The notes under the pieces were generated by a model. That model was given only the letters and a program-made list of their open reading frames with translations. It did not search any database and had not been told where the DNA came from. This document shows positions 41,217 through 50,260 of a DNA stretch of 64,000 nucleotides, piece by piece. The number at the start of each line of letters is the position of its first letter. Position 1 is the stretch's first letter. Source of the stretch: an uncultured Planctomycetota bacterium (lineage in GTDB: Bacteria > Planctomycetota > Phycisphaerae > Sedimentisphaerales > UBA12454); NCBI GenBank assembly GCA_903847315.1, contig CAINDG010000013.1, positions 89,672 to 153,671 on the forward strand. The letters run 5' to 3'. The position numbers and the translations under genes are program-made.

Positions 41217-41846
41217 ATGTCGAGCAGGAGCAGGATATTACGATTATCGCGGTACAAGAATGCCGCGTTACGTTTGAAATCTTTGAATTTCTTGAAGGTT
41301 TTTTCGGATAATCTTGCTGATGCCACAGGAGTGACCGCCAGTCAAGTCAGGAAAGATTTTTCGCTTTTCGGCATTTCCGGCAACCGCCGAGGCGGGTATC
41401 AAATTGATGAGTTGTTAACCCAGTTGAATAAAGTGCTTGGGAAAGATAAACTTCAGAAATTCATCGTCGTTGGCGTAGGGAATATGGGGCGGGGAATGAT
41501 TAACTACCCCGGTTTTATCAAAAGTGAAATTAAAATCGTTGCCGGCTTCGATATTGACCCTTCAAAATACAATCGCAAAGCTGATGCGCCGGTATTCCCA
41601 ATGGATGAACTTACCGCGTTTGTAAAAACAAACGAAGTAGAGTTCGGAATTATCGCGGTGCCGGACTTCGCGGCCCAGGAAGTCTTCGAAAGACTGATAC
41701 AGGCAGGCATAAAAGGTGTACTTAACTTCGCGCCGATAAGATTAAAAAGCGATAACACCGATATCGTGGTACATAACCTTAACCTCGAAACCGAAATCGA
41801 AAACCTTATCTATTTCGTAAATACAAAAGTCAACCCGGCAGAATGA
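41217..41846 (+). CDS. rex: Redox-sensing transcriptional repressor Rex
   Basis: DATGVTASQVRKDFSLFGISGNRRGGYQIDEL; VVGVGNMGRGMINYPGF; KGVLNFAPIRLK. Confidence 0.95.
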   Translation: MSSRSRILRLSRYKNAALRLKSLNFLKVFSDNLADATGVTASQVRKDFSLFGISGNRRGGYQIDELLTQLNKVLGKDKLQKFIVVGVGNMGRGMINYPGFIKSEIKIVAGFDIDPSKYNRKADAPVFPMDELTAFVKTNEVEFGIIAVPDFAAQEVFERLIQAGIKGVLNFAPIRLKSDNTDIVVHNLNLETEIENLIYFVNTKVNPAE

Positions 41847-41953
41847 GAGCAGGTGACCCCAGTTAGATAGCTAAAGCATCTTCAAGAAGCTAACTAACGC
41901 ATCTAACGGGGCAAGCAGGTGAGCAGGTGAGCAGTCTGCGGACGAGCAGGTGA
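41847..41953. repeat. Palindrome with flanking gagcaggtga repeats
   Basis: ccccagttagatag...catctaacgggg hairpin (41857-41911) flanked by four copies of (g)agcaggtga. Confidence 0.7.
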
Positions 41954-42023
41954 GCGGTTAATAAAAAGATATTGTCAGGCGAACAAATCATAGGTATTAT
42001 CATACACTTATAAATTTCAAGGA

Positions 42024-42638
42024 GTGCAAATAGTGGCAAGAAGCTTTGTAAGAAAACAGCGAATCCTTTTGAGCAGATTCTTTGCTGTTGCGATTATCGT
42101 CTTAATAATAATTTCCAAAAGCCGATGGGAAAATGGCCTGGTGGGGCCGTTTCTGTTCATGATGGGAGCTATTTTAATAGGTGTCGCGACGGTCGGCAGG
42201 CTTTGGTGCTCGCTTTATATCTCAGGATATAAAAGCGGAACTCTTATAACGACTGGGCCTTATTCGCTGTGCAGGAACCCGCTGTATTTTTTCAGCTTCT
42301 TAGGGGCGATAGGCATCGGCCTGGCCACTGAAACGCTCACGATAACCGCCTGTATCGTTCTTGCCTTTGCTTTTTATTATCCAATGGTGATAAAATCAGA
42401 GCAGAAGAAACTGGCTGATATTCACAAAGAGACATTCAGCGATTATTGCAAAACAATACCTGCTTTTTTCCCGTCCCTGAAATTGTTTACCGAGCCGGAA
42501 GATTATACCGTAAAGCCGAAGATTTTCAGAAAGACTTTGTTCGAGGTATTGTGGTTTGTCTGGATGCTCGGCATTATTGAACTTAAAGAGGCGTTTGAAC
42601 AGGCAGGAATGCTACCGACATACTTTAAAATGTTTTAA
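42024..42638 (+). CDS. Isoprenylcysteine/phospholipid methyltransferase-like membrane protein
   Basis: LWCSLYISGYKSGTLITTGPYSLCRNPLYFFSFLGAIGIGLATET typical of ICMT/PEMT; GTG start at 42024 or 42033. Confidence 0.8.
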   Translation: MQIVARSFVRKQRILLSRFFAVAIIVLIIISKSRWENGLVGPFLFMMGAILIGVATVGRLWCSLYISGYKSGTLITTGPYSLCRNPLYFFSFLGAIGIGLATETLTITACIVLAFAFYYPMVIKSEQKKLADIHKETFSDYCKTIPAFFPSLKLFTEPEDYTVKPKIFRKTLFEVLWFVWMLGIIELKEAFEQAGMLPTYFKMF

Positions 42639-42745
42639 GTTTGAGAAGAAAAAGAGATAGAGGTTAGGGTATAGGAGATAAAGGCGGCAGTAAAAATCAT
42701 AGACGATAGAGGGATTGAGAGTTTGAGAATAATGGAGATTGACTG

Positions 42746-43576
42746 ATGGAAACGACAAAAATAGCGGTTTTTAAAGGCAAAGAGATAAAAAAAACGATTC
42801 ATAAGGATGAATGGTGGTTTGTTATCGTTGATGTGGTTGCTGCTTTGACAGATTCAAAGCAGCCGGACGGCTATATTAAAGATATGCGAAGGCGGGATAG
42901 TGAACTGGCCAAAGGGTGGGGGCAAATTGCCACCCCCCTTGTTATCGAGACGGAAGGCGGACCTCAGAAAGTGAATTGTGCCAATACTGAAGGCATTTTT
43001 CGCATAATCCAGTCAATTCCATCTTCTAAAGCAGAGCCTTTTAAGCGATGGCTGGCAAAGGTGGGATACGAACGCATCCAGGAAATCGAAGACCCGGAAT
43101 TGGCAACGAAAAGGACACGGGCGATATACAAGGCCAAGGGATATTCCGATAACTGGATAGAAAAACGAATGCGAGGCATCGCCGTTCGAGAAGAACTGAC
43201 CGACGAATGGAAGAATCGTGACGTTAAAGAAGAATCGGAATACGCCATCCTCACCGCCGAAATATCAAAGGCGGCCTTTGGTTTAACGCCGAGCGAATAC
43301 AAGAAGCTCAAAGGGCTTGACCGGGAAAATTTGCGCGACCATATGACGGACCTCGAATTGATTTTTTCTATGTTAGGCGAGGCGGCCACAACAGAAATAA
43401 CCAGAAAACGCGATGCTCTGGGATTTGTTGAAAATAAACAGGCGGCTGCAGAAGGAGGAGGCATTGCGGGAGATGCTCGCAAAGCCCTTGAAACCAAGAC
43501 GCGAAAAAGAATAGTTTCGAGACAAAACTATCTTAATCAGCCCCAGGACAAAAAGCTATTAAAAGGCGGTAAATAA
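42746..43576 (+). CDS. BRO-N/antirepressor domain (DinD-like) protein
   Basis: IAVFKGKEIKKTIHKDEWWFVIVDVVAALTDSKQPDGYIKDMRRRDSELAKGW; 'TKRTRAIYKAKGYSDNWIEKRMRGIAVREELTDEW'. Confidence 0.85.
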   Translation: METTKIAVFKGKEIKKTIHKDEWWFVIVDVVAALTDSKQPDGYIKDMRRRDSELAKGWGQIATPLVIETEGGPQKVNCANTEGIFRIIQSIPSSKAEPFKRWLAKVGYERIQEIEDPELATKRTRAIYKAKGYSDNWIEKRMRGIAVREELTDEWKNRDVKEESEYAILTAEISKAAFGLTPSEYKKLKGLDRENLRDHMTDLELIFSMLGEAATTEITRKRDALGFVENKQAAAEGGGIAGDARKALETKTRKRIVSRQNYLNQPQDKKLLKGGK

Positions 43577-43745
43577 GGCAGGCTTGCTCCCAACGTTTTT
43601 TAAAATGTTTTAATAAACCAAAAGCAACCGCGGATTGCGCGGATGACGCGGATTAAATTTCACCACAGAGGCGCAGAGGATGCAGAGAATTTAAAATATA
43701 AAAAAGGTGACTGTCCCTAATTTCTAATTTCTATTATTGCCAGCA

Positions 43746-43937
43746 TTAACTTTTATATTTCTTAGGATTTAGTATTTGACTTAATCTACCTTCTGAAATA
43801 CCTAATGCCTTAGCTATATCTTTTTGCTCTACTCCCATTTTATTTACCAACAAAATCATTAACATTTTCAAATATGTAATGTCTTGTTCCCAATCCTTTT
43901 TTCCATCACTCTTGATAGAACTTCCTTTTTTTGCCAT
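43746..43937 (-). CDS. Small helix-turn-helix protein
   Basis: DITYLKMLMILLVNKMGVEQKDIAKALGISEGRLSQILNPKKYK: HTH pattern. Confidence 0.7.
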   Translation of the reverse strand: MAKKGSSIKSDGKKDWEQDITYLKMLMILLVNKMGVEQKDIAKALGISEGRLSQILNPKKYKS

Positions 43938-43938
43938 C

Positions 43939-44136
43939 TTACTGATCCTTATATTTTTTTATTTTTCTAATAGGTAACATACGGCTAACGTTTGCCGGAT
44001 CCATTTGCAATGCAAGAGATAACTCCGATAAGGATACACCTGTTTTAATTAAAAATACCATTAAAAGCCTTTTGATGGTATTTAAATCTCCTTCAATTGT
44101 TGGTTGGATTGTGTTTTTAGTATTCTTTTTTGCCAT
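43939..44136 (-). CDS. Small helix-turn-helix protein
   Basis: DLNTIKRLLMVFLIKTGVSLSELSLALQMDPANVSRMLPIRKIKKY: same pattern as neighbours. Confidence 0.7.
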   Translation of the reverse strand: MAKKNTKNTIQPTIEGDLNTIKRLLMVFLIKTGVSLSELSLALQMDPANVSRMLPIRKIKKYKDQ

Positions 44137-44161
44137 AATTTATTCCTTTCTATTTTTTAAT

Positions 44162-45052
44162 TTAGCTTAATTTAAAATATTTTCTATACGCTTGAACTAA
44201 TCTGTTCAAATCATCACCATCTATAACACAGTAATAAATGGTAACGCCGCTAATAGCCTTTGCAATAGCAAATGCCGCTAATTGTTCTGTGATGCTTTCG
44301 TCAACCTTTCCATGATACACAACAAAAAACATTTGTGCGGAAGCTCCAAACAAACGAGAGATTTGGTCACCATTTTTCCCCATCATTTTAGGGGTAAGTG
44401 TACCCTTCGTGGCCTTACCCTTTAACGCAAATGCCGCAAACATGCGTTTTCCCTTGAACTTTATTTTGTTTGTATATAGGTCATTTTTTTCTCCACCCCA
44501 ATCCTTGAAATCGTGAGTTTCGCCCAATATTTTTTTTAATCCAGTTTTTATTTTGTTCTCTGGTACTTTATTAAGACGAATTGAATTATCAACGTTTTTA
44601 ATTTTTCTTGTTTTACTAAATGAATCAATATCATCTACCGTGATTGATTTAAATTTCGGTTTCTTTTCAGGTAAAACATTTACATATGTATTAGTTGAAA
44701 CGCGTGGAGACTGCTTAGTTGGATATTTTGCTGCTTTTTTGGGGCTGTCGAGTATGGCTAACACCCTTTTTTTATGGTGAATGTATACTACTTCTTTTTC
44801 GTATGCAGTTTGCGAACCTTTTTTTGTCTGTTTTATGATTTGATTACCTTGAAGTTTGCCTGCTTCCTGCAGTACCCTGATTTTTTTAAGTCTAGTTTTT
44901 TTTGCAATCTCATCAGCAGTTTTAATTTTCTTTTTGCCGTTATAAATTGCTTCAAATACTTTTCTTCTATCCTTAGACTTTCCAATTACAGTTACCGCAT
45001 GGAGAATATTCTCATTTAAATTTGCTCGGACATCAGTGACATTGGTAGGCAT
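44162..45052 (-). CDS. Predicted wHTH + restriction-endonuclease-like domain protein (function unknown)
   Basis: N-terminal wHTH-like (KVFEAIYNGKKKIKTADEIAKKTRLKKIRVLQEAGKLQGNQIIKQ); C-terminal DFKDWGGEKNDLYTNKIKFKGKRMFAAFALKGKATKGTLTPKMMGKNGDQISRLF, Mrr-like pattern only. Confidence 0.55.
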   Translation of the reverse strand: MPTNVTDVRANLNENILHAVTVIGKSKDRRKVFEAIYNGKKKIKTADEIAKKTRLKKIRVLQEAGKLQGNQIIKQTKKGSQTAYEKEVVYIHHKKRVLAILDSPKKAAKYPTKQSPRVSTNTYVNVLPEKKPKFKSITVDDIDSFSKTRKIKNVDNSIRLNKVPENKIKTGLKKILGETHDFKDWGGEKNDLYTNKIKFKGKRMFAAFALKGKATKGTLTPKMMGKNGDQISRLFGASAQMFFVVYHGKVDESITEQLAAFAIAKAISGVTIYYCVIDGDDLNRLVQAYRKYFKLS

Positions 45053-45056
45053 AATT

Positions 45057-45239
45057 TTATTCTTTATCAGACTTTGTAAGTATTTTTCTGTTTACCCCCT
45101 TCAGAATCTTATTAACAGAACCTGCTGCCATGCCAAGTCGCTTTCCAATCTCCGCTTGTGAAAGTCCTCCGCGCCAGAATTCGATTATGAGCAAATTTTC
45201 TAATAACTGAACAATAGCTTTCAAATCATCATTTGGCAT
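45057..45239 (-). CDS. Small helix-turn-helix protein
   Basis: DLKAIVQLLENLLIIEFWRGGLSQAEIGKRLGMAAGSVNKILKGVNRKIL. Confidence 0.75.
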   Translation of the reverse strand: MPNDDLKAIVQLLENLLIIEFWRGGLSQAEIGKRLGMAAGSVNKILKGVNRKILTKSDKE

Positions 45240-45278
45240 ATAATTATCCCTTTCTATTTTTACACATCTATATTGATA

Positions 45279-45557
45279 TTAACCACACCATTTCCAACCA
45301 TTTGGTTCATACATAGTCTTGTACATTTTTAAATGTTCTTCTTTGTCTATTCTCTGAGGTTCCAACTTTATGAAGCATCGATCTTCCTCAAAATTAATTA
45401 CAATTTCTTCAACCTTGCGGGCTTCTCCCTCAAAAGTCCTATCAATTACTTTTATTCCTAATGATGGCGATATATTAGAGTCGACCTCTTTTTGGAATAT
45501 GCCTATATTTCCTTCATACTCTACACAATAAATTTCAACGTCTAAAATAATTAGCAT
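45279..45557 (-). CDS. Hypothetical protein, first gene of the small-HTH cluster
   Basis: 92 aa ORF in the same orientation as the following four genes; no recognised domain. Confidence 0.55.
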   Translation of the reverse strand: MLIILDVEIYCVEYEGNIGIFQKEVDSNISPSLGIKVIDRTFEGEARKVEEIVINFEEDRCFIKLEPQRIDKEEHLKMYKTMYEPNGWKWCG

Positions 45558-45936
45558 TTTTCTTTTTCCTATGCGAGTTTATAAGCGGTTTATTCGTCGA
45601 GGATGTCTTTTATGGTAAGCACTGTTTCGAGTTTTCTCATCATATTACGACAAATTATAGCCTTAAAGAGGTAAAAAGCAATAATTTTTCAGCCAAACGC
45701 GCAATTAATTTCCTGCGCTTTTGGCTGAAATGAAAAAAATTGCATCCTTTATTGACAAGGGGTTATGAAAAAAACGCAAAAATTTTTGACGAATTTTCGC
45801 AAAAAGCGCGCAAGTTTCCAGTAAGGGTGGAGGCGCTATGTTGGCCATAAGCCAACAAAGTGAAGCGTATCTTGTGAAGCGTATCTCGTAGTTGCGCTTC
45901 ACGCTTCACGTTTCACTCTTCACGAAACGAATCATT

Positions 45937-46515
45937 ATGCAAAAAGCTTATTTACCATTCTACTATCCAACGTTTATCGAAAGCATCGTTGTTTATTTTC
46001 TGCTTCGCTATCGCAAAAAACATTTCGGCTTTGCCTTTCGAAAAATCAAACTTATAGGCGGAGGCTATACAATAGTTGACCCGGACGATTATCAGAAATT
46101 GGCTGGTTATGACTGGCTGTGTTGCGAAAAAGACAAGAGAAATGATTATGCTGTCCGGTTCGAAGGCAAACATCTTATACGTATGCACCGAGTTATTATG
46201 AACGCTCCGTCCGGAACTATCGTTGACCATAAGGATTGTGATGGCCTTAATAATACCAAATCTAATTTGCGTTTCGCTACCAGTGCGGAAAATAACAGGA
46301 ATTGCAGAAAACGAAATAACACTTCCTCAAAATACAAAGGTGTTCGCAGATATAAAAAACGTAATAAATGGGAGGCAACTATAACTTGCAATTACCGGCG
46401 TATGTATTTGGGATACTTCGATAATGAGGAAGATGCGGCAAGGGCTTATGACAAAGCCGCCAAGGTGCATCATGGTAATTTTGCGGTGTTGAACTTTCCT
46501 GAGGATTCGCAAAAG
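45937..46515 (+). CDS. HNH endonuclease with AP2 DNA-binding domain (homing-endonuclease-like); 3' limit uncertain, frame stays open into the ABC ATPase
   Basis: LIRMHRVIMNAPSGTIVDHKDCDGLNNTKSNLRFATSAENNRN (HNH) and SSKYKGVRRYKKRNKWEATITCNYRRMYLGYFDNEEDAARAYDKAAKVHHGNFAVLNFPED (AP2). Confidence 0.85.
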
Positions 46516-46800
46516 GAAGTTTACCCCGCCTGCCCTGTGAAGTGTCGCAACTACTTCATCGGGGTGAGATGTTTACCCCGTGGGATGTTGCAACTATCCC
46601 ATCGGGGCCGCTTCGGCTATCTCATCGGGGCCGTTTTAAATTTCCCGCAGGTCTCGGCGAAGCCTTTGGCGAAGACGGATCCTGACGAGAAAATTCAGGC
46701 CAAAAAGAACCAAATAACGAAATTTCGCGTACTTGACGATATAATTCTGGTTTATATAATCATTTATCTGTATATTTTTATAAGAATTAGCGGAGTTAAT

Positions 46801-47520
46801 ATGATAAAGATAAAAGAGTTACGCAAATCGTTCGGGCCGATAGTCGCGGTTGACGGCGTGTCGTTTGAGGTCGAAAAAGGGCAGGTGCTCGGCTTCCTCG
46901 GGCCAAACGGGGCGGGCAAGAGCACCGTTATGCGAATGCTGGCCTGTTTTCTTCGGCCTGACAGCGGAACGGCCTCAATCTGCGGATACGATATTATCAA
47001 AAATCCAATCCAGGTTCGCCAGAATGTCGGATACCTTGCCGAGAATGTGCCTGCGTACAGCGAGATGACGGTTGGCGCGTTCCTGAATTTTGTCTGCGAC
47101 GCGAGGGGTCTCGACGGCAAAAAACGCAAAGAATCGCTCGATAAAGCCGTTGCGATTTGTCATATCGAATCGGTTTATCACCAGACGATTGAAACTTTGT
47201 CGAAAGGTTACAAGAGAAGGGCCGGCCTTGCTCAGGCGATTATTCATAATCCGCCGGTCTTAATTCTCGATGAGCCGACGGACGGGCTGGACCCCAATCA
47301 AAAGCAGGAAGTCCGACTTCTTATCGATAAAATGGCGAAAGAAAAGTGCATTGTTATATCGACACACATACTCGAAGAGGTCGAAGCGATATGCGACAGG
47401 GCGATAATAATCGCTCGCGGCAAAATTTTAGCCGATTCGACGCCGAAGAAACTGAAAGAAGAATATAACTGCTCGCTCGATGAAGTGTTCAGGAAAATAA
47501 CGACCAGTAAAGTAGCGTAA
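46801..47520 (+). CDS. ABC transporter ATP-binding protein (Gld/Nos-type)
   Basis: MIKIKELRKSFGPIVAVDGVSFEVEKGQVLGFLGPNGAGKSTVMRML; LSKGYKRRAGLAQAIIHNPPVLILDEPTDGLDP. Confidence 0.95.
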   Translation: MIKIKELRKSFGPIVAVDGVSFEVEKGQVLGFLGPNGAGKSTVMRMLACFLRPDSGTASICGYDIIKNPIQVRQNVGYLAENVPAYSEMTVGAFLNFVCDARGLDGKKRKESLDKAVAICHIESVYHQTIETLSKGYKRRAGLAQAIIHNPPVLILDEPTDGLDPNQKQEVRLLIDKMAKEKCIVISTHILEEVEAICDRAIIIARGKILADSTPKKLKEEYNCSLDEVFRKITTSKVA

Positions 47521-47532
47521 AGGAAAAATAAA

Positions 47533-48264
47533 ATGCAAGGTTTTTGGGCTGTTTTTAAAAGGGAGTTTAAATCGTATTTTACGACTCCGCTTGCGTATGT
47601 ATTTTTGGTGGTGTTCCTGTTTTTCTCCGGGTACCTGACCTTTAAAGATGGTTTCTTCGAGGCTCGGCAGGCGGATATGGCGATGTTTTTCGCGAATATA
47701 CCGCTGCTGTTTGTCTTTCTTGTACCTGCGGCGGCGATGAGACTCTGGGCCGAGGAGAAAAAGACAGGCTCAATTGAATTGCTCTTTACGCTGCCGATTA
47801 CGGTAAGGCAGGCGGTGCTTGGCAAGTTTTTTGCTGCCTGGCTGTTCCTTGTAGTTGCGATAGCGTTGACTTTTCCGATGGTGGTAACTGTACGATATCT
47901 CGGCAAGCCGGATATGGGACTTATGGCGGCAGGGTACCTGGCGACGATTCTGATGGCAGGCGGGTTCCTTGCGGTCGGATGCTTTTTCTCAGCTATATCA
48001 AATAACCAGGTGATTAGCTTTGTGTTGTCGGTGGTGGCATGTGCAGTGCTTGTATTCGCGGGAATGCCATCGACTATGAATTATCTTTCGAGTTTTCTGC
48101 CGGCGGGGGCGGTTAATACGGTTAGTATGATGAGCTTTCAGGAACATTTCGATTCCATTCAGAGGGGAGTGCTGGCGTTCAGAGATATCTCCTATTTCGT
48201 CATTCTAATCGCCGGCTGGACAGCGGCCTGCGGGATGGTTCTTGACGAAAGGAGGGCCGGCTGA
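47533..48264 (+). CDS. ABC transporter permease (GldF-like)
   Basis: FWAVFKREFKSYFTTPLAYVFLVVFLFFSGYLTF; AAAMRLWAEEKKTGSIELLFTLPIT. Confidence 0.88.
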   Translation: MQGFWAVFKREFKSYFTTPLAYVFLVVFLFFSGYLTFKDGFFEARQADMAMFFANIPLLFVFLVPAAAMRLWAEEKKTGSIELLFTLPITVRQAVLGKFFAAWLFLVVAIALTFPMVVTVRYLGKPDMGLMAAGYLATILMAGGFLAVGCFFSAISNNQVISFVLSVVACAVLVFAGMPSTMNYLSSFLPAGAVNTVSMMSFQEHFDSIQRGVLAFRDISYFVILIAGWTAACGMVLDERRAG

Positions 48265-50240
48265 TGAATAAAACAATGCGAGCAATCGCTGCGGCAGTGT
48301 TTGTTCTGGCAATAATGTTCAGCTTAATCAGTATCTGTCAGAATATCGGCAAAAGCTGGAAACTCGATATTACAGGGCAAAAGATTTATACCCTCTCGAA
48401 CGGGACGAAGGCAATCCTGGGCAAACTAAACCAGCCGATAGTTATGAAACTTTATTACGCCCAGACCGCTGCGATTAAAGGCCCAGACCAGATTCGGTAC
48501 TTCAATAATTATTACGAGTTTGTCAAATCGCTGCTGGAAGAATATGTCGCGGCGTCCAATGGGATGGTTAAACTGGAAGTGATTGACCCCAGACCATATT
48601 CGGACGATGAAGTAGCGGCGATAAGATACGGCCTGAAAAAATTTCCAATAACACAGGAAGAAAATTTCTTCTTCGGACTTGTCGTTCAAACGCAGTTCGG
48701 CGTTGAGAAAACGATTTCGTTCTTTTCGCCGACCCGCCAGAATTTTGTCGAATACGATATCAGTTACCTGATTGATACCGCTATAACGCGTCAGAAAAAA
48801 CGTATCGGAATTTTAAGTTCGCTAAACATAATGGGCGACGACGTCAGTCCTTATATGGCGAAGATGATGCAGCTTCAGGGTCAGCAGCCGAACCGGCCAT
48901 GGTCTATCGCTGAGCAGCTCGGCCAGCAGTATGAGGTGAAAAATGTTCCCGCGGATGTCAATAAAATCGAAGGCGTCGATATTCTGCTGGTTGTTCATCC
49001 GAAAGACTTTTCGCAGCAAAAGCTTTTCGCAATCGACCAGTTTATAATCGGCGGCGGCAGGACGATTGTCTGCGTTGACCCTTATTGCGTTGTCGATATG
49101 CCGCAGCAGTCGCCGATGCAGATGCGGACGGAACATAATCCCGCTTCAGAACTGAATAAGCTGATGGTCAACTGGGGACTGGAGATGCCGAAGAATACTT
49201 TCGCGGGCGACAGGATGCTCGCTTTGGAGGGTGTTCTCAAGGCAGGGGAACGGCCGCAGAAAATTATAGGCTTTCTTGAAACGACGCCGGAATGCTTTAA
49301 TAAGGATTCCGTTATTACGGCACAGCTTAACCAGGTGCGGTTTCTTTTCAGCGGCGTTCTGAAAGAACTGCCGATAACCGATGAAGACAAAAAACAAACG
49401 AATATCGAAAGAACGCCTTTAGTTATGACGACCACCGGCGGAAACAGCTGGACAGTCGGGAACCAGTTAGACGTTATGACGACAGATATGGAAAGCCTGA
49501 TGAGAAAATTCATCGACGGCACAGAGCCGGTTAAAATGGCATATCTGGTCAGGGGAAAATTTAAAAGTGCGTTTCCAAAAGGTATAGATATTGAAGTCGA
49601 TGCTCCGAAAGATGCCAACGACCCCAACGCGGCTAAAAAGGTCAAAAAACATATCGACTCGCTAGCTGCGGCGAAGGAAAATTGCGCGGTGGTCGTTTTC
49701 GCGGATGTGGATTTCCTCGGCGATATGGTTGCTTACAGGGATACGATTTTCGGGACAATGGTTATCGGCGACAACAGCGCTCTTCTGCTCAACGCCATCG
49801 ACGACTTGTGCGGCTCGGACGAGCTGATTTCCATCAGGTCCCGCGGAAACTTCAAGAGACCTTTCGAGGCTGTCGATAAAATCGAGGCACAGGCTGAGTC
49901 GCAGACCGCACAGGAAGAAGCGAAAATCAACGCTGAAATAACAGGCTTTGAAAACGAACTGCAGACGATTTTGAACTCGGCAAAAGAAGGTCAGGAAGAA
50001 GTTGTCGGCAGCTCAATCCTGCAGAAGAAAAAGGAACTGGAATTAAAAATTCTCGAAGCGCGAAAACAACTTCAGCAGATAAAAAAGACGAGATTGCAGC
50101 GTATCGAGAACCTCGGCAACCAGCTTAGAAACTTCAATATGCTGGCGGCGCCGGCGGTCATTCTTGCCATTGCCATAATTCTAGGCGCCCGCAGAGGCGT
50201 AAAGAAAAGACGTTATATCAGTCATGCGAGTGATGCATAA
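48264..50240 (+). CDS. GldG-like ABC transport auxiliary protein
   Basis: SWKLDITGQKIYTLSNGTKAILGKLNQPIVMKLYYAQ; follows the permease with an overlapping start. Confidence 0.88.
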   Translation: MNKTMRAIAAAVFVLAIMFSLISICQNIGKSWKLDITGQKIYTLSNGTKAILGKLNQPIVMKLYYAQTAAIKGPDQIRYFNNYYEFVKSLLEEYVAASNGMVKLEVIDPRPYSDDEVAAIRYGLKKFPITQEENFFFGLVVQTQFGVEKTISFFSPTRQNFVEYDISYLIDTAITRQKKRIGILSSLNIMGDDVSPYMAKMMQLQGQQPNRPWSIAEQLGQQYEVKNVPADVNKIEGVDILLVVHPKDFSQQKLFAIDQFIIGGGRTIVCVDPYCVVDMPQQSPMQMRTEHNPASELNKLMVNWGLEMPKNTFAGDRMLALEGVLKAGERPQKIIGFLETTPECFNKDSVITAQLNQVRFLFSGVLKELPITDEDKKQTNIERTPLVMTTTGGNSWTVGNQLDVMTTDMESLMRKFIDGTEPVKMAYLVRGKFKSAFPKGIDIEVDAPKDANDPNAAKKVKKHIDSLAAAKENCAVVVFADVDFLGDMVAYRDTIFGTMVIGDNSALLLNAIDDLCGSDELISIRSRGNFKRPFEAVDKIEAQAESQTAQEEAKINAEITGFENELQTILNSAKEGQEEVVGSSILQKKKELELKILEARKQLQQIKKTRLQRIENLGNQLRNFNMLAAPAVILAIAIILGARRGVKKRRYISHASDA

Positions 50241-50260
50241 AAATTAGCCGGAGTTTTGAA

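Noticed and set aside
42964-43497. 177-aa minus-strand ORF
   Set aside because: Antisense to the BRO-domain gene, with no recognisable motifs.
49082-49645. 187-aa minus-strand ORF
   Set aside because: Antisense to the GldG-like gene; shadow ORF.
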